64,000 bases of DNA from Fasciola hepatica (lineage: Eukaryota > Platyhelminthes > Trematoda > Plagiorchiida > Fasciolidae), in contig CANUEZ040000203.1 in the NCBI GenBank assembly GCA_948099385.1, positions 372,001 to 436,000 of the forward strand. The letters are read 5' to 3'. Below the pieces are notes generated by a model. The model was given only the letters and a program-made list of their open reading frames with translations, was not told where the DNA came from and did not search any database. The position numbers and the translations under genes are program-made. Shown here one piece after another: positions 11,312 to 24,523 of this stretch. Position 1 is the first letter of the stretch. The number at the start of each line of letters is the position of its first letter.

Positions 11312-14271
11312 GGTACCGTTCAAAGCGAAATCGGAAGCCGAACGAAATTAGGGGATTGTGCTATATCATGTATTGTATATGTTGAACACAGCGTTGAGAC
11401 CCATATCGGATAGCCGTGTGGTTTGGGTGTTCGACTGACATTCGTTCACCCCAACCCTTGTTCGTGTCCCCGTGTGGGCTCTGTCCATGTGCAATGCTCA
11501 TGATTCCTTTAGCGGATCAAACAGCTGTACAGTGCTTCCATAATTTTCAATGGTCAGTTCCGTGGTCAAGCTGCATGGAGAATCATATTATACAAATCTA
11601 CTCTGCTACTGCTCTATTGCATTGTATGAGCAATCTGTGTGGATTGTTCATAAGGGAATGCCTTGGTTTTACTTAGGCCCATAAATAGAGAAGTGATGGA
11701 ACATAGGATTGGATCGGTGTGCGAGAATTTGGTTGTTACCATTCAAAGCGAAAGCGAAAGCCGTAGCCAATTTGGGGATTGTGCTATATCATGTATTGTA
11801 TATGTTGAACAAAGCGTTGAGACCCATATCGGATAGCCTTGTGGTTTGGGTGTTCGACTGACATTCGTTCACCCCAACCCTTGTTCGTGTCCCGTGTGGG
11901 CTCTGTCCATGTGCAATGCTCATGATTCCCTTAGCGGATCAAACAGCTGTACAGTGCTTCCATAATTTTCAATGGTCAGTTCAGTGTTCAAGCTGCATGG
12001 AGAATCATATTATACAAATCTACTCTGCTACTGCTCTATTGCATTGTATGAGCAATCTGTGTGGATTGTTCATAAGGGAATGCCTTGGTTTTACTTAGGC
12101 CCATAAATAGAGAAGTGATGGAACATAGGATTGGATCGGTGTGCGAGAATTTGGTTGTTACCGTTCAAAGCCAAAGCGGAAGCCGAAGCCAATTTTTGAA
12201 TTGTGCTATATCATGTAGTGTATATGTTGAACAAAGCGTTGAGACCCAAATCGGATAGCCTTGTGGTTTGGGTGTTCAACTGACATTCGTTCACCCCAAC
12301 CCTTGTTCGTGTCCCCGTGTGGGCTCTGTCCATGTGCAATGCTCATGATTCCCTTAGCGGATCAAACAGCTGTACAGTGCTTCCATCATTTTCAATGGTC
12401 AGCTAAATGTTCAAGCTGCATGGAGAATCATATTATACAAATCTACTCTGCTACTGCTCTATTGCATTGTATGAGCAATCTGTGTGGATTGTTCATAAGG
12501 GAATGCCTTGGTTTTACTTAGGCCCATAAATAGAGAAGTGATGGAACATAGGATTGGATCGGTGTGCGAGAATTTGGTTGTTACCGTTCAAAGCGAAAGC
12601 GAAAGCCGTAGCCAATTTGGGGATTGTGCTATATCATGTATTGTATATGTTGAACAAAGCGTTGAGACCCATATCGGATAGCCTTGTGGTTTGGGTGTTC
12701 GACTGACATTCGTTCACCCCAACCCTTGTTCGTGTTCCCGTGTGGGCTCTGTCCATGTGCAATGCTCATGATTCCTTTAGCGGATCAAACAGCTGTACAG
12801 TGCTTTGATAATTTTCAATGGTCAGTTCAGTGTTCAAGCTGCATGGAGAATCATATTATACAAATCTACTCTGCTACTGCTCTATTGCATTGTATGAGCA
12901 ATCTGTGTGGATTGTTCATAAGGGAATGCCTTGGTTTTACTAAGGCCCATAAACAGAGAAGTGGTGGAACATAGAATTGGATCGGTGTGCGAGAATTTGG
13001 TTGTTACCATTCAAAGCGAAAGCGAAAGCCGAAGCCAATTTGGGGATTGTGCTATATCATGTATTGTATATGTTGAACACAGCGTTGAGACCCATATCGG
13101 ATAGCCGTGTGGTTTGGGTGTTCGACTGACATTCGTTCACCCCAACCCTTGTTCGTGTCCCCGTGTGGGCTCAGTCCATGTGCAATGCTCATGATTCCCT
13201 TAGCGGATCAAACAGCTGTACAGTGCTTCCATAATTTTCAATGGTCAGTTCAGTGTTCAAGCTGCATGGAGAATCATATTATACAAATCTACTCTGCTAC
13301 TGCTCTATTGCATTGTATGAGCAATCTGTGTGGATTGTTCATAAGGGAATGCCTTGGTTTTACTTAGGCCCATAAATAGAGAAGTGATGGAACATAGGAT
13401 TGGATCGGTGTGCGAGAATTTGGTTGTTACCATTCAAAGCGAAAGCTAAAGCCGAAGGAAATTTGGGGATTGTGCTATATCATGTATTGTATATGTTGAA
13501 CAAAGCGTTGAGACCCATATCGGATAGCCTTGTGGTTTGGGTGTTCGACTGACATTCGTTCACCCCAACCCTTGTTCGTGTTCCCGTGAGGGCTCTGTCC
13601 ATGTGCAATGCTCATGATTCCCTTAGCGGATCAAACAGCTGTACAGTGCTTCCATAATTTTCAATGGTCAGTTCAGTGTTCAAGCTGCATGGAGAATCAT
13701 ACTATACAAATCTACTCTGCTACTGCTCTATTGCATTGTATGAGCAATCTGTGTGGATTGTTCATAAGGGAATGCCTTGGTTTTACTTAGGCCCATAAAT
13801 AGAGAAGTCATGGAACATAGGATTGGATCGGTGTGCGAGAATTTGGTTGTTACCGTTCAAAGCCAAAGCGGAAGCCGAAGCCAATTTGTGGATTGTGCTA
13901 TATCATGTATTGTATATGTTGAACAAAGCGTTGAGACCCATATCGGATAGCCTTGTGGTTTGGGTGTTCGACTGACATTCGTTCACCCCAACCCTTGTTC
14001 GTGTCCCCGTGTGGGCTCTGTCCATGTGCAATGCTCATGATTCCCTTAGCGGATCAAACAGCTGTACAGTGCTTCAATCAATCTCACTGGTCAGTTCAGT
14101 GTTCAAGCTGCATGCAGAATCATATTATACAAATCTACTCTGCTACTGCTCTATTGCATTGTATGAGCAATCTGTGTGGATTGTTCATAAGGGAATGCCT
14201 TGGTTTTACTTAGGCCCATAAATAGAGAAGTGATGGAACATAGGATTGGATCGGTGTGCGAGAATTTGGTT
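11312..14271. repeat. 7-monomer higher-order repeat, copy 1 (2,960 bp)
   Basis: Monomer starts inside the unit are 11416, 11839, 12261, 12684, 13107, 13530 and 13953. Markers in order are AAATCGGAAGCCGAACG (about 11,328), TTCCGTGGTCAAG (11,559), GTGTCCCGTGTGG with one base missing (11,888), AATTTTTGAATTG (12,191), CAGCTAAATG (12,401), GTGTTCCCGTG (12,732), TTTACTAAGGCCC with GTGGTGG (12,937), GGCTCAGTCC (13,169), CATACTATAC (13,698) and GAAGTCATGG (13,805). Every one recurs exactly 2,960 bp later. The left boundary is set by GGTACCGTT at 11,310, where the next unit has GTTACCGTT. Confidence 0.93.
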
Positions 14272-17231
14272 GTTACCGTTCAAAGCGAAATCGGAAGCCG
14301 AACGAAATTAGGGGATTGTGCTATATCATGTATTGTATATGTTGAACACAGCGTTGAGACCCATATCGGATAGCCGTGTGGTTTGGGTGTTCGACTGACA
14401 TTCGTTCACCCCAACCCTTGTTCGTGTCCCCGTGTGGGCTCTGTCCATGTGCAATGCTCATGATTCCTTTAGCGGATCAAACAGCTGTACAGTGCTTCCA
14501 TAATTTTCAATGGTCAGTTCCGTGGTCAAGCTGCATGGAGAATCATATTATACAAATCTACTCTGCTACTGCTCTATTGCATTGTATGAGCAATCTGTGT
14601 GGATTGTTCATAAGGGAATGCCTTGGTTTTACTTAGGCCCATAAATAGAGAAGTGATGGAACATAGGATTGGATCGGTGTGCGAGAATTTGGTTGTTACC
14701 ATTCAAAGCGAAAGCGAAAGCCGTAGCCAATTTGGGGATTGTGCTATATCATGTATTGTATATGTTGAACAAAGCGTTGAGACCCATATCGGATAGCCTT
14801 GTGGTTTGGGTGTTCGACTGACATTCGTTCACCCCAACCCTTGTTCGTGTCCCGTGTGGGCTCTGTCCATGTGCAATGCTCATGATTCCCTTAGCGGATC
14901 AAACAGCTGTACAGTGCTTCCATAATTTTCAATGGTCAGTTCAGTGTTCAAGCTGCATGGAGAATCATATTATACAAATCTACTCTGCTACTGCTCTATT
15001 GCATTGTATGAGCAATCTGTGTGGATTGTTCATAAGGGAATGCCTTGGTTTTACTTAGGCCCATAAATAGAGAAGTGATGGAACATAGGATTGGATCGGT
15101 GTGCGAGAATTTGGTTGTTACCGTTCAAAGCCAAAGCGGAAGCCGAAGCCAATTTTTGAATTGTGCTATATCATGTAGTGTATATGTTGAACAAAGCGTT
15201 GAGACCCAAATCGGATAGCCTTGTGGTTTGGGTGTTCAACTGACATTCGTTCACCCCAACCCTTGTTCGTGTCCCCGTGTGGGCTCTGTCCATGTGCAAT
15301 GCTCATGATTCCCTTAGCGGATCAAACAGCTGTACAGTGCTTCCATCATTTTCAATGGTCAGCTAAATGTTCAAGCTGCATGGAGAATCATATTATACAA
15401 ATCTACTCTGCTACTGCTCTATTGCATTGTATGAGCAATCTGTGTGGATTGTTCATAAGGGAATGCCTTGGTTTTACTTAGGCCCATAAATAGAGAAGTG
15501 ATGGAACATAGGATTGGATCGGTGTGCGAGAATTTGGTTGTTACCGTTCAAAGCGAAAGCGAAAGCCGTAGCCAATTTGGGGATTGTGCTATATCATGTA
15601 TTGTATATGTTGAACAAAGCGTTGAGACCCATATCGGATAGCCTTGTGGTTTGGGTGTTCGACTGACATTCGTTCACCCCAACCCTTGTTCGTGTTCCCG
15701 TGTGGGCTCTGTCCATGTGCAATGCTCATGATTCCTTTAGCGGATCAAACAGCTGTACAGTGCTTTGATAATTTTCAATGGTCAGTTCAGTGTTCAAGCT
15801 GCATGGAGAATCATATTATACAAATCTACTCTGCTACTGCTCTATTGCATTGTATGAGCAATCTGTGTGGATTGTTCATAAGGGAATGCCTTGGTTTTAC
15901 TAAGGCCCATAAACAGAGAAGTGGTGGAACATAGAATTGGATCGGTGTGCGAGAATTTGGTTGTTACCATTCAAAGCGAAAGCGAAAGCCGAAGCCAATT
16001 TGGGGATTGTGCTATATCATGTATTGTATATGTTGAACACAGCGTTGAGACCCATATCGGATAGCCGTGTGGTTTGGGTGTTCGACTGACATTCGTTCAC
16101 CCCAACCCTTGTTCGTGTCCCCGTGTGGGCTCAGTCCATGTGCAATGCTCATGATTCCCTTAGCGGATCAAACAGCTGTACAGTGCTTCCATAATTTTCA
16201 ATGGTCAGTTCAGTGTTCAAGCTGCATGGAGAATCATATTATACAAATCTACTCTGCTACTGCTCTATTGCATTGTATGAGCAATCTGTGTGGATTGTTC
16301 ATAAGGGAATGCCTTGGTTTTACTTAGGCCCATAAATAGAGAAGTGATGGAACATAGGATTGGATCGGTGTGCGAGAATTTGGTTGTTACCATTCAAAGC
16401 GAAAGCTAAAGCCGAAGGAAATTTGGGGATTGTGCTATATCATGTATTGTATATGTTGAACAAAGCGTTGAGACCCATATCGGATAGCCTTGTGGTTTGG
16501 GTGTTCGACTGACATTCGTTCACCCCAACCCTTGTTCGTGTTCCCGTGAGGGCTCTGTCCATGTGCAATGCTCATGATTCCCTTAGCGGATCAAACAGCT
16601 GTACAGTGCTTCCATAATTTTCAATGGTCAGTTCAGTGTTCAAGCTGCATGGAGAATCATACTATACAAATCTACTCTGCTACTGCTCTATTGCATTGTA
16701 TGAGCAATCTGTGTGGATTGTTCATAAGGGAATGCCTTGGTTTTACTTAGGCCCATAAATAGAGAAGTCATGGAACATAGGATTGGATCGGTGTGCGAGA
16801 ATTTGGTTGTTACCGTTCAAAGCCAAAGCGGAAGCCGAAGCCAATTTGTGGATTGTGCTATATCATGTATTGTATATGTTGAACAAAGCGTTGAGACCCA
16901 TATCGGATAGCCTTGTGGTTTGGGTGTTCGACTGACATTCGTTCACCCCAACCCTTGTTCGTGTCCCCGTGTGGGCTCTGTCCATGTGCAATGCTCATGA
17001 TTCCCTTAGCGGATCAAACAGCTGTACAGTGCTTCAATCAATCTCACTGGTCAGTTCAGTGTTCAAGCTGCATGCAGAATCATATTATACAAATCTACTC
17101 TGCTACTGCTCTATTGCATTGTATGAGCAATCTGTGTGGATTGTTCATAAGGGAATGCCTTGGTTTTACTTAGGCCCATAAATAGAGAAGTGATGGAACA
17201 TAGGATTGGATCGGTGTGCGAGAATTTGGTT
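14272..17231. repeat. 7-monomer higher-order repeat, copy 2 (2,960 bp)
   Basis: Monomer starts are 14376, 14799, 15221, 15644, 16067, 16490 and 16913. I could find no difference from the preceding 2,960 bp at any of the marker positions or in the line-by-line comparisons I made. Either this is a very recent duplication or gene conversion, or a repeat-assembly error; both should be considered. Confidence 0.93.
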
Positions 17232-19871
17232 GTTACCGTTCAAAGCGAAATCGGAAGCCGAACGAAATTAGGGGATGGTGCTATATCATGTATTGTATAT
17301 GTTGAACAAAGCGTTGAGACCCATATCGGATAGCCGTGTGGTTTGGGTGTTCGACTGACATTCGTTCACCCCAACCCTTGTTCGTGTCCCCGTGTGGGCT
17401 CTGTCCATGTGCAATGCTCATGATTCCTTTAGCGGATCAAACAGCTGTACAGTGCTTCCATAATTTTCAATGGTCAGTTCCGTGGTCAAGCTGCATGGAG
17501 AATCATATTATACAAATCTACTCTGCTACTGCTCTATTGCATTGTATGAGCAATCTGTGTGGATTGTTCATAAGGGAATGCCTTGGTTTTACTTAGGCCC
17601 ATAAATAGAGAAGTGATGGAACATAGGATTGGATCGGTGTGCGAGAATTTGGTTGTTACCATTCAAAGCGAAAGCGAAAGCCGAAGCCAATTTGGGGATT
17701 GTGCTATATCATGTATTGTATATGTTGAACAAAGCGTTGAGACCCATATCGGATAGCCTTGTGGTTTGGGTGTTCGACTGACATTCGTTCACCCCAACCC
17801 TTGTTCGTGTCCCGTGTGGGCTCTGTCCATGTGCAATGCTCATGATTCCCTTAGCGGATCAAACAGCTGTACAGTGCTTCCATAATTTTCAATGGTCAGT
17901 TCAGTGTTCAAGCTGCATGGAGAATCATATTATACAAATCTACTCTGCTACTGCTCTATTGCATTGTATGAGCAATCTGTGTGGATTGTTCATAAGGGAA
18001 TGCCTTGGTTTTACTTAGGCCCATAAATAGAGAAGTGATGGAACATAGGATTGGATCGGTGTGCGAGAATTTGGTTGTTACCGTTCAAAGCGAAAGCGAA
18101 AGCCGAAGCCAATTTGGGGATTGTGCTATATCATGTATTGTATATGTTGAACAAAGCGTTGAGACCCATATCGGATAGCCTTGTGGTTTGGGTGTTCAAC
18201 TGACATTCGTTCACCCAAACCCTTGTTCGTGTCCCCGTGTGGGCTCTGTCCATGTGCAATGCTCATGATTCCCTTAGCGGATCAAACAGCTGTACAGTGC
18301 TTCCATCATTTTCAATGGTCAGCTAAATGTTCAAGCTGCATGGAGAATCATATTATACAAATCTACTCTGCTACTGCTCTATTGCATTGTATGAGCAATC
18401 TGTGTGGATTGTTCATAAGGGAATGCCTTGGTTTTACTTAGGCCCATAAATAGAGAAGTGATGGAACATAGGATTGGATCGGTGTGCGAGAATTTGGTTG
18501 TTACCGTTCAAAGCGAAAGCGAAAGCCGTAGCCAATTTGGGGATTGTGCTATATCATGTATTGTATATGTTGAACAAAGCGTTGAGACCCATATCGGATA
18601 GCCTTGTGGTTTGGGTGTTCGACTGACACACGTTCACCCCAACCCTTGTTCGTGTCTCCGAGTGGGCTCTGTCCATGTGCAATGCTCATGATTCCTTTAG
18701 CGGATCAAACAGCTGTACAGTGCTTTGATAATTTTCAATGGTCAGTTCAGTGTTCAAGCTGCATGGAGAATCATATTATACAAATCTACTCTGCTACTGC
18801 TCTATTGCATTGTATGAGCAATCTGTGTGGATTGTTCATAAAGGAATGCCTTGGTTTTACTAAGGCCCATAAATAGAGAAGTGGTGGAACATAGAATTGG
18901 ATCGGTGTAGGAGAATTTGGTTGTTACCATTCAAAGCGAAAGCGAAAGCCGAAGCCAATTTGGGGATTGTGCTATATCATGTATTGTATATGTTGAACAC
19001 AGCGTTGAGACCCATATCGGATAGCCGTGTGGTTTGGGTGTTCGACTGACATTCGTTCACCCCAACCCTTGTTCGTGTCCCCGTGTGGGCTCAGTCCATG
19101 TGCAATGCTCATGATTCCTTTAGCGGATCAAACAGCTGTACAGTGCTTCCATCATTTTCAATGGTCAGTTCAGTGTTCAAGCTGCATGGAGAATCATATT
19201 ATACAAATCTACTCTGCTACTGCTCTATTGCATTGTATGAGCAATCTGTGTGGATTGTTCATAAGGGAATGCCTTGGTTTTACTTAGGCCCATAAATAGA
19301 GAAGTGATGGAACATAGGATTGGATCGGTGTGCGAGAATTTGGTTGTTACCATTCAAAGCGAAAGCTAAAGCCGAAGGAAATTTGGGGATTGTGCTATAT
19401 CATGTATTGTATATGTTGAACAAAGCGTTGAGACCCATATCGGATAGCCTTGTGGTTTGGGTGTTCGACTGACATTCGTTCACCCCAACCCTTGTTCGTG
19501 TCCCGTGTGGGCTCTGTCCATGTGCAATGCTCATGATTCCCTTAGCGGATCAAACAGCTGTACAGTGCTTCCATAATTTTCAATGGTCAGTTCAGTGTTC
19601 AAGCTGCATGGAGAATCATACTATACAAATCTACTCTGCTACTGCTCTATTGCATTGTATGAGCAATCTGTGTGGATTGTTCATAAGGGAATGCCTTGGT
19701 TTTACTTAGGCCCATAAATAGAGAAGTCATGGAACATAGGATTGGATCGGTGTGCGAGAATTTGGTTGTTACCGTTCAAAGCGAAAGCGAAAGCCGAAGC
19801 CAATTTCGGGATTGTGCTATATCATGTATTGTATATGTTGAACAAAGCGTTGAGACCCATATCGGATAGCC
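17232..19871. repeat. 7-monomer higher-order repeat, copy 3, diverging
   Basis: Monomers 17336, 17759, 18181, 18604, 19027 and 19450 keep the order of the 7-mer (TTCCGTGGTCAAG at 17,479, the short GTGTCCCGTGTGG at 17,808, CAGCTAAATG at 18,321, GGCTCAGTCC at 19,089). They have many changes: GGGATGGTG at 17,274, GAAGCC for GTAGCC near 17,682, loss of AATTTTTGAATTG near 18,111, CACCCAAACCC near 18,212, and replacement of the front of monomer 18604 by the CACACG plus TCTCCGAGTG type. The seventh monomer is replaced. Its second half is also the first copy of the 5-mer described next. Confidence 0.85.
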
Positions 19872-20454
19872 TTGTGGTTTGGGTCTTCGACTGACACACG
19901 TTCACCCCAACCCTTGTTCGTGTTCCCGTGTGGGCTCTGTCCATGTGCAATGCTCATGATTCCCTTAGCGGATCAAACAGCTGTACAGTGCTTTGATAAT
20001 TTTCAATGGTCAGTTCAGTGTTCAAGCTGCATGGAGAATCATATTATACAAATCTACTCTGCTACTGCTCTATTGCATTGTATGAGCAATCTGTGTTGAA
20101 TGTTCATAAGGGAATGCCTTGGTTTTACTAAGGCCCATAAATAGAGAAGTGGTGGAACATAGGATTGCATCGGTGTGCGAGAATTTGTTTGTTACCATTC
20201 AAAGCGAAAGCGAAAGCCGAAGCCAATTTGGGGATTGTGCTATATCATGTATTGTAAATGTTGAACAAAGCGTTGAGACTCATATCGGATAGCCTTGTGG
20301 TTTGGGTGCTCGACTGACATTCGTTCACCCCAACCCTTGTTCGTGTCCCCGTGTGGGCTCTGTCCATGTGCAATGCTCATGATTCCCTTAGCGGATCAAA
20401 CAGCTGTACAGTGCTTCCATCATTTTCAACGGTCAGTTCAGTGTTCAAGCTGCA
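18341..20454. repeat. 5-monomer higher-order repeat, copy 1 (2,114 bp)
   Basis: Monomers 18604, 19027, 19450, 19872 and 20295 repeat with an offset of 2,114 bp, which is 5 x 423 minus the base missing from GTGTCCCGTGTGG in monomer 19450. Markers are GGTGTAGGAG (18,903), GGCTCAGTCC (19,089), CATACTATAC (19,617), GGGTCTTCGAC with CACACG (19,881), TCTGTGTTGAATG (20,090), GATTGCATCGG (20,164) and TTCAACGG (20,426). Its first four monomers descend from positions 4-7 of the upstream 7-mer. Confidence 0.9.
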
Positions 20455-22568
20455 TGCAGAATCATATTATACAAATCTACTCTGCTACTGCTCTATTGCA
20501 TTGTATGAGCAATCTGTGTGGATTGTTCATAAGGGAATGCCTTGGTTTTACTTAGGCCCATAAATAGAGAAGTGATGGAACATAGGATTGGATCGGTGTG
20601 CGAGAATTTGGTTGTTACCGTTCAAAGCGAAAGCGAAAGCCGTAGCCAATTTGGGGATTGTGCTATATCATGTATTGTATATGTTGAACAAAGCGTTGAG
20701 ACCCATATCGGATAGCCTTGTGGTTTGGGTGTTCGACTGACACACGTTCACCCCAACCCTTGTTCGTGTCTCCGAGTGGGCTCTGTCCATGTGCAATGCT
20801 CATGATTCCTTTAGCGGATCAAACAGCTGTACAGTGCTTTGATAATTTTCAATGGTCAGTTCAGTGTTCAAGCTGCATGGAGAATCATATTATACAAATC
20901 TACTCTGCTACTGCTCTATTGCATTGTATGAGCAATCTGTGTGGATTGTTCATAAAGGAATGCCTTGGTTTTACTAAGGCCCATAAATAGAGAAGTGGTG
21001 GAACATAGAATTGGATCGGTGTAGGAGAATTTGGTTGTTACCATTCAAAGCGAAAGCGAAAGCCGAAGCCAATTTGGGGATTGTGCTATATCATGTATTG
21101 TATATGTTGAACAAAGCGTTGAGACCCATATCGGATAGCCGTGTGGTTTGGGTGTTCGACTGACATTCGTTCACCCCAACCCTTGTTCGTGTCCCCGTGT
21201 GGGCTCAGTCCATGTGCAATGCTCATGATTCCTTTAGCGGATCAAACAGCTGTACAGTGCTTCCATCATTTTCAATGGTCAGTTCAGTGTTCAAGCTGCA
21301 TGGAGAATCATATTATACAAATCTACTCTGCTACTGCTCTATTGCATTGTATGAGCAATCTGTGTGGATTGTTCATAAGGGAATGCCTTGGTTTTACTTA
21401 GGCCCATAAATAGAGAAGTGATGGAACATAGGATTGGATCGGTGTGCGAGAATTTGGTTGTTACCATTCAAAGCGAAAGCTAAAGCCGAAGGAAATTTGG
21501 GGATTGTGCTATATCATGTGTTGTATATGTTGAACAAAGCGTTGAGACCCATATCGGATAGCCTTGTGGTTTGGGTGTTCGACTGACATTCGTTCACCCC
21601 AACCCTTGTTCGTGTCCCGTGTGGGCTCTGTCCATGTGCAATGCTCATGATTCCCTTAGCGGATCAAACAGCTGTACAGTGCTTCCATAATTTTCAATGG
21701 TCAGTTCAGTGTTCAAGCTGCATGGAGAATCATACTATACAAATCTACTCTGCTACTGCTCTATTGCATTGTATGAGCAATCTGTGTGGATTGTTCATAA
21801 GGGAATGCCTTGGTTTTACTTAGGCCCATAAATAGAGAAGTCATGGAACATAGGATTGGATCGGTGTGCGAGAATTTGGTTGTTACCGTTCAAAGCGAAA
21901 GCGAAAGCCGAAGCCAATTTCGGGATTGTGCTATATCATGTATTGTATATGTTGAACAAAGCGTTGAGACCCATATCGGATAGCCTTGTGGTTTGGGTCT
22001 TCGACTGACACACGTTCACCCCAACCCTTGTTCGTGTTCCCGTGTGGGCTCTGTCCATGTGCAATGCTCATGATTCCCTTAGCGGATCAAACAGCTGTAC
22101 AGTGCTTTGATAATTTTCAATGGTCAGTTCAGTGTTCAAGCTGCATGGAGAATCATATTATACAAATCTACTCTGCTACTGCTCTATTGCATTGTATGAG
22201 CAATCTGTGTTGAATGTTCATAAGGGAATGCCTTGGTTTTACTAAGGCCCATAAATAGAGAAGTGGTGGAACATAGGATTGCATCGGTGTGCGAGAATTT
22301 GTTTGTTACCATTCAAAGCGAAAGCGAAAGCCGAAGCCAATTTGGGGATTGTGCTATATCATGTATTGTAAATGTTGAACAAAGCGTTGAGACTCATATC
22401 GGATAGCCTTGTGGTTTGGGTGCTCGACTGACATTCGTTCACCCCAACCCTTTTTCGTGTCCCCGTGTGGGCTCTGTCCATGTGCAATGCTCATGATTCC
22501 CTTAGCGGATCAAACAGCTGTACAGTGCTTCCATCATTTTCAACGGTCAGTTCAGTGTTCAAGCTGCA
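20455..22568. repeat. 5-monomer higher-order repeat, copy 2 (2,114 bp)
   Basis: Monomers 20718, 21141, 21564, 21986 and 22409 match the previous unit with very few differences: GAACAAAGCG at 21,110 against GAACACAGCG, CATGTGTTGT at 21,516 against CATGTATTGT, and CCCTTTTTCG near 22,449 against CCCTTGTTCG. Directly after it (about 22,660-22,830) the GATTGCATCGG and GTTTGTTACC segment of 22,274-22,310 appears once more, so the right border was itself a site of monomer exchange. Confidence 0.9.
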
Positions 22569-22831
22569 TGCAGAATCATATTATACAAATCTACTCTGCT
22601 ACTGCTCTATTGCATTGTATGAGCAATCTGTGTGGATTGTTCATAAGGGAATGCCTTGGTTTTATTTAGGCCCATAAATAGAGAAGTGGTGGAACATAGG
22701 ATTGCATCGGTGTGCGAGAATTTGTTTGTTACCATTCAAAGGGAAAGCGAAAGCCGAAGCCAATTTGGGGATTGTGCTATATCATGTATTGTAAATGTTG
22801 AACAATGCGTTGAGACTCATATCGGATAGCC

Positions 22832-24523
22832 TTGTGGTTTGGGTGTTCGACTGACATTCGTTCACCCCAACCCTTGTTCGTGTCCCCGTGTGGGCTCTGT
22901 CCATGTGCAATGCTCATGATTCCCTTAGCGGATCAAACAGCTGTACAGTGCTTCCATAATTTTCAATGGTCAGTTCAGTGTTCTAGCTGCATGGAGAATC
23001 ATATTTTACAAATCTACTCTGCTACTGCTCTATTGCATTGTATGAGCAATCTGTGTGGATTGTTCATAAAGTAATGCCTTGGTTTTACTTAGGCCCATAA
23101 ATAGAGACGTGGTGGAACATAGAATTGGATCGGTGTGCGAGAATTTGGTTGTTACCATTCAAAGCGAATGCGAAAGCCGAAGCCAATTTGGGGATTGTGC
23201 TATATCATGTATTGTATATGTTGAACAATGCGTTGAGACTCATATCGGATAGCCTTGTGGTTTGGGTGCTCGACTGACATTCGTTCACCCCAACCCTTGT
23301 TCGTGTCCCCGTGTGGGCTCTGTCCATGTGCAATGCTCATGATTCCCTTCGCGGATCAAACAGCTGTACAGTGCTTCCATCATTTTCAATGGTCAGCTCA
23401 ATGTTCAAGCTGCATGGAGAATCATATTATGCAAATCTACTCTGCTACTGCTCTATTGCATTGTATGAGCAATCTGTGTGGATTGTTCATAAGGGAATGC
23501 CTTGGTTTTACTTAGGCCCATAAATAGAGAAGTCATGGAACATAGGATTGGATCGGTGTGCGAGAATTTGGTTGTTACCGTTCAAAGCGAAAGCGAAAGC
23601 CGAAGCCAATTTGGGGATTGTGCTATATCATGTATTGTATATGTTGAACAAAGCGTTGAGACCCATATCGGATAGCCTTGTGGTTTGGGTGTTCGACTGA
23701 CACACGTTCACCCCAACCCTTGTTCGTGTTCCCGTGTGGGCTCTGTCCATGTGCAATGCTCATGATTCCCTTAGCGGATCAAACAGCTGTACAGTGCTTT
23801 GATAATTTTCAATGGTCAGTTCAGTGTTCAAGCTGCATGGAGAATCATATTATACAAATCTACTCTGCTACTGCTCTATTGCATTGTATGAGCAATCTGT
23901 GTGGATTGTTCATAAAGGAATGCCTTGGTTTTACTAAGGCCCATAAATAGAGAAGTGGTGGAACATAGAATTGGATCGGTGTGCGAGAATTTGGTTGTTA
24001 CCGTTCAAAGCCAAAGCGGAAGCCGAAGCCAATTTGGGGATTGTGCTATATCATGTATTGTATATGTTGAACAATGCGTTGAGACTCATATCGGATAGCC
24101 TTGTGGTTTGGGTGTTCGACTGACATTCGTTCACCCCAACCATTGTTCGTGTCTGCGAGTGGGCTCTGTCCATGTGCAATGCTCATGATTCCCTTAGCGG
24201 ATCAAACAGCTGTACAGTGCTTCCATCTTTTTCAACGGCCAGTTCAGTGTTCAAGCTGCATGCAGAATCATATTATACAAATCTACTCTGCTACTGCTCT
24301 ATTGCATTGTATGAGCAATCTGTGTGGATTGTTCATAAGGGAATGCCTTGGTTTTACTAAGGCCCATAAATAGAGAAGTGGTGGAACATAGGATTGGATC
24401 GATGTGCGAGAATTTGGTTGTTACCGTTCAAAGCGAAAGCGGAAGCCGAAGCCAATTTGGGGATTGTGCTATATCATGTATTGTATATGTTGAACAAAGC
24501 GTTGAGACCCATATCGGATAGCC
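22832..24523. repeat. 4-monomer higher-order repeat, copy 1 (1,692 bp)
   Basis: Monomers 22832, 23255, 23678 and 24101 recur at an offset of 1,692 bp. Markers are CATATTTTAC in the first, CCCTTCGCGG with ATTATGCAAATC in the second, CACACG with GTGTTCCCGTG and TTTGATAATTTTC in the third, and CAACCATTG in the fourth. Differences from copy 2 include the hypervariable patch of the second monomer (CCATCATTTTC here, TTTGATAATTTTC there) and TCTGCGAGTG in the fourth. Confidence 0.85.
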
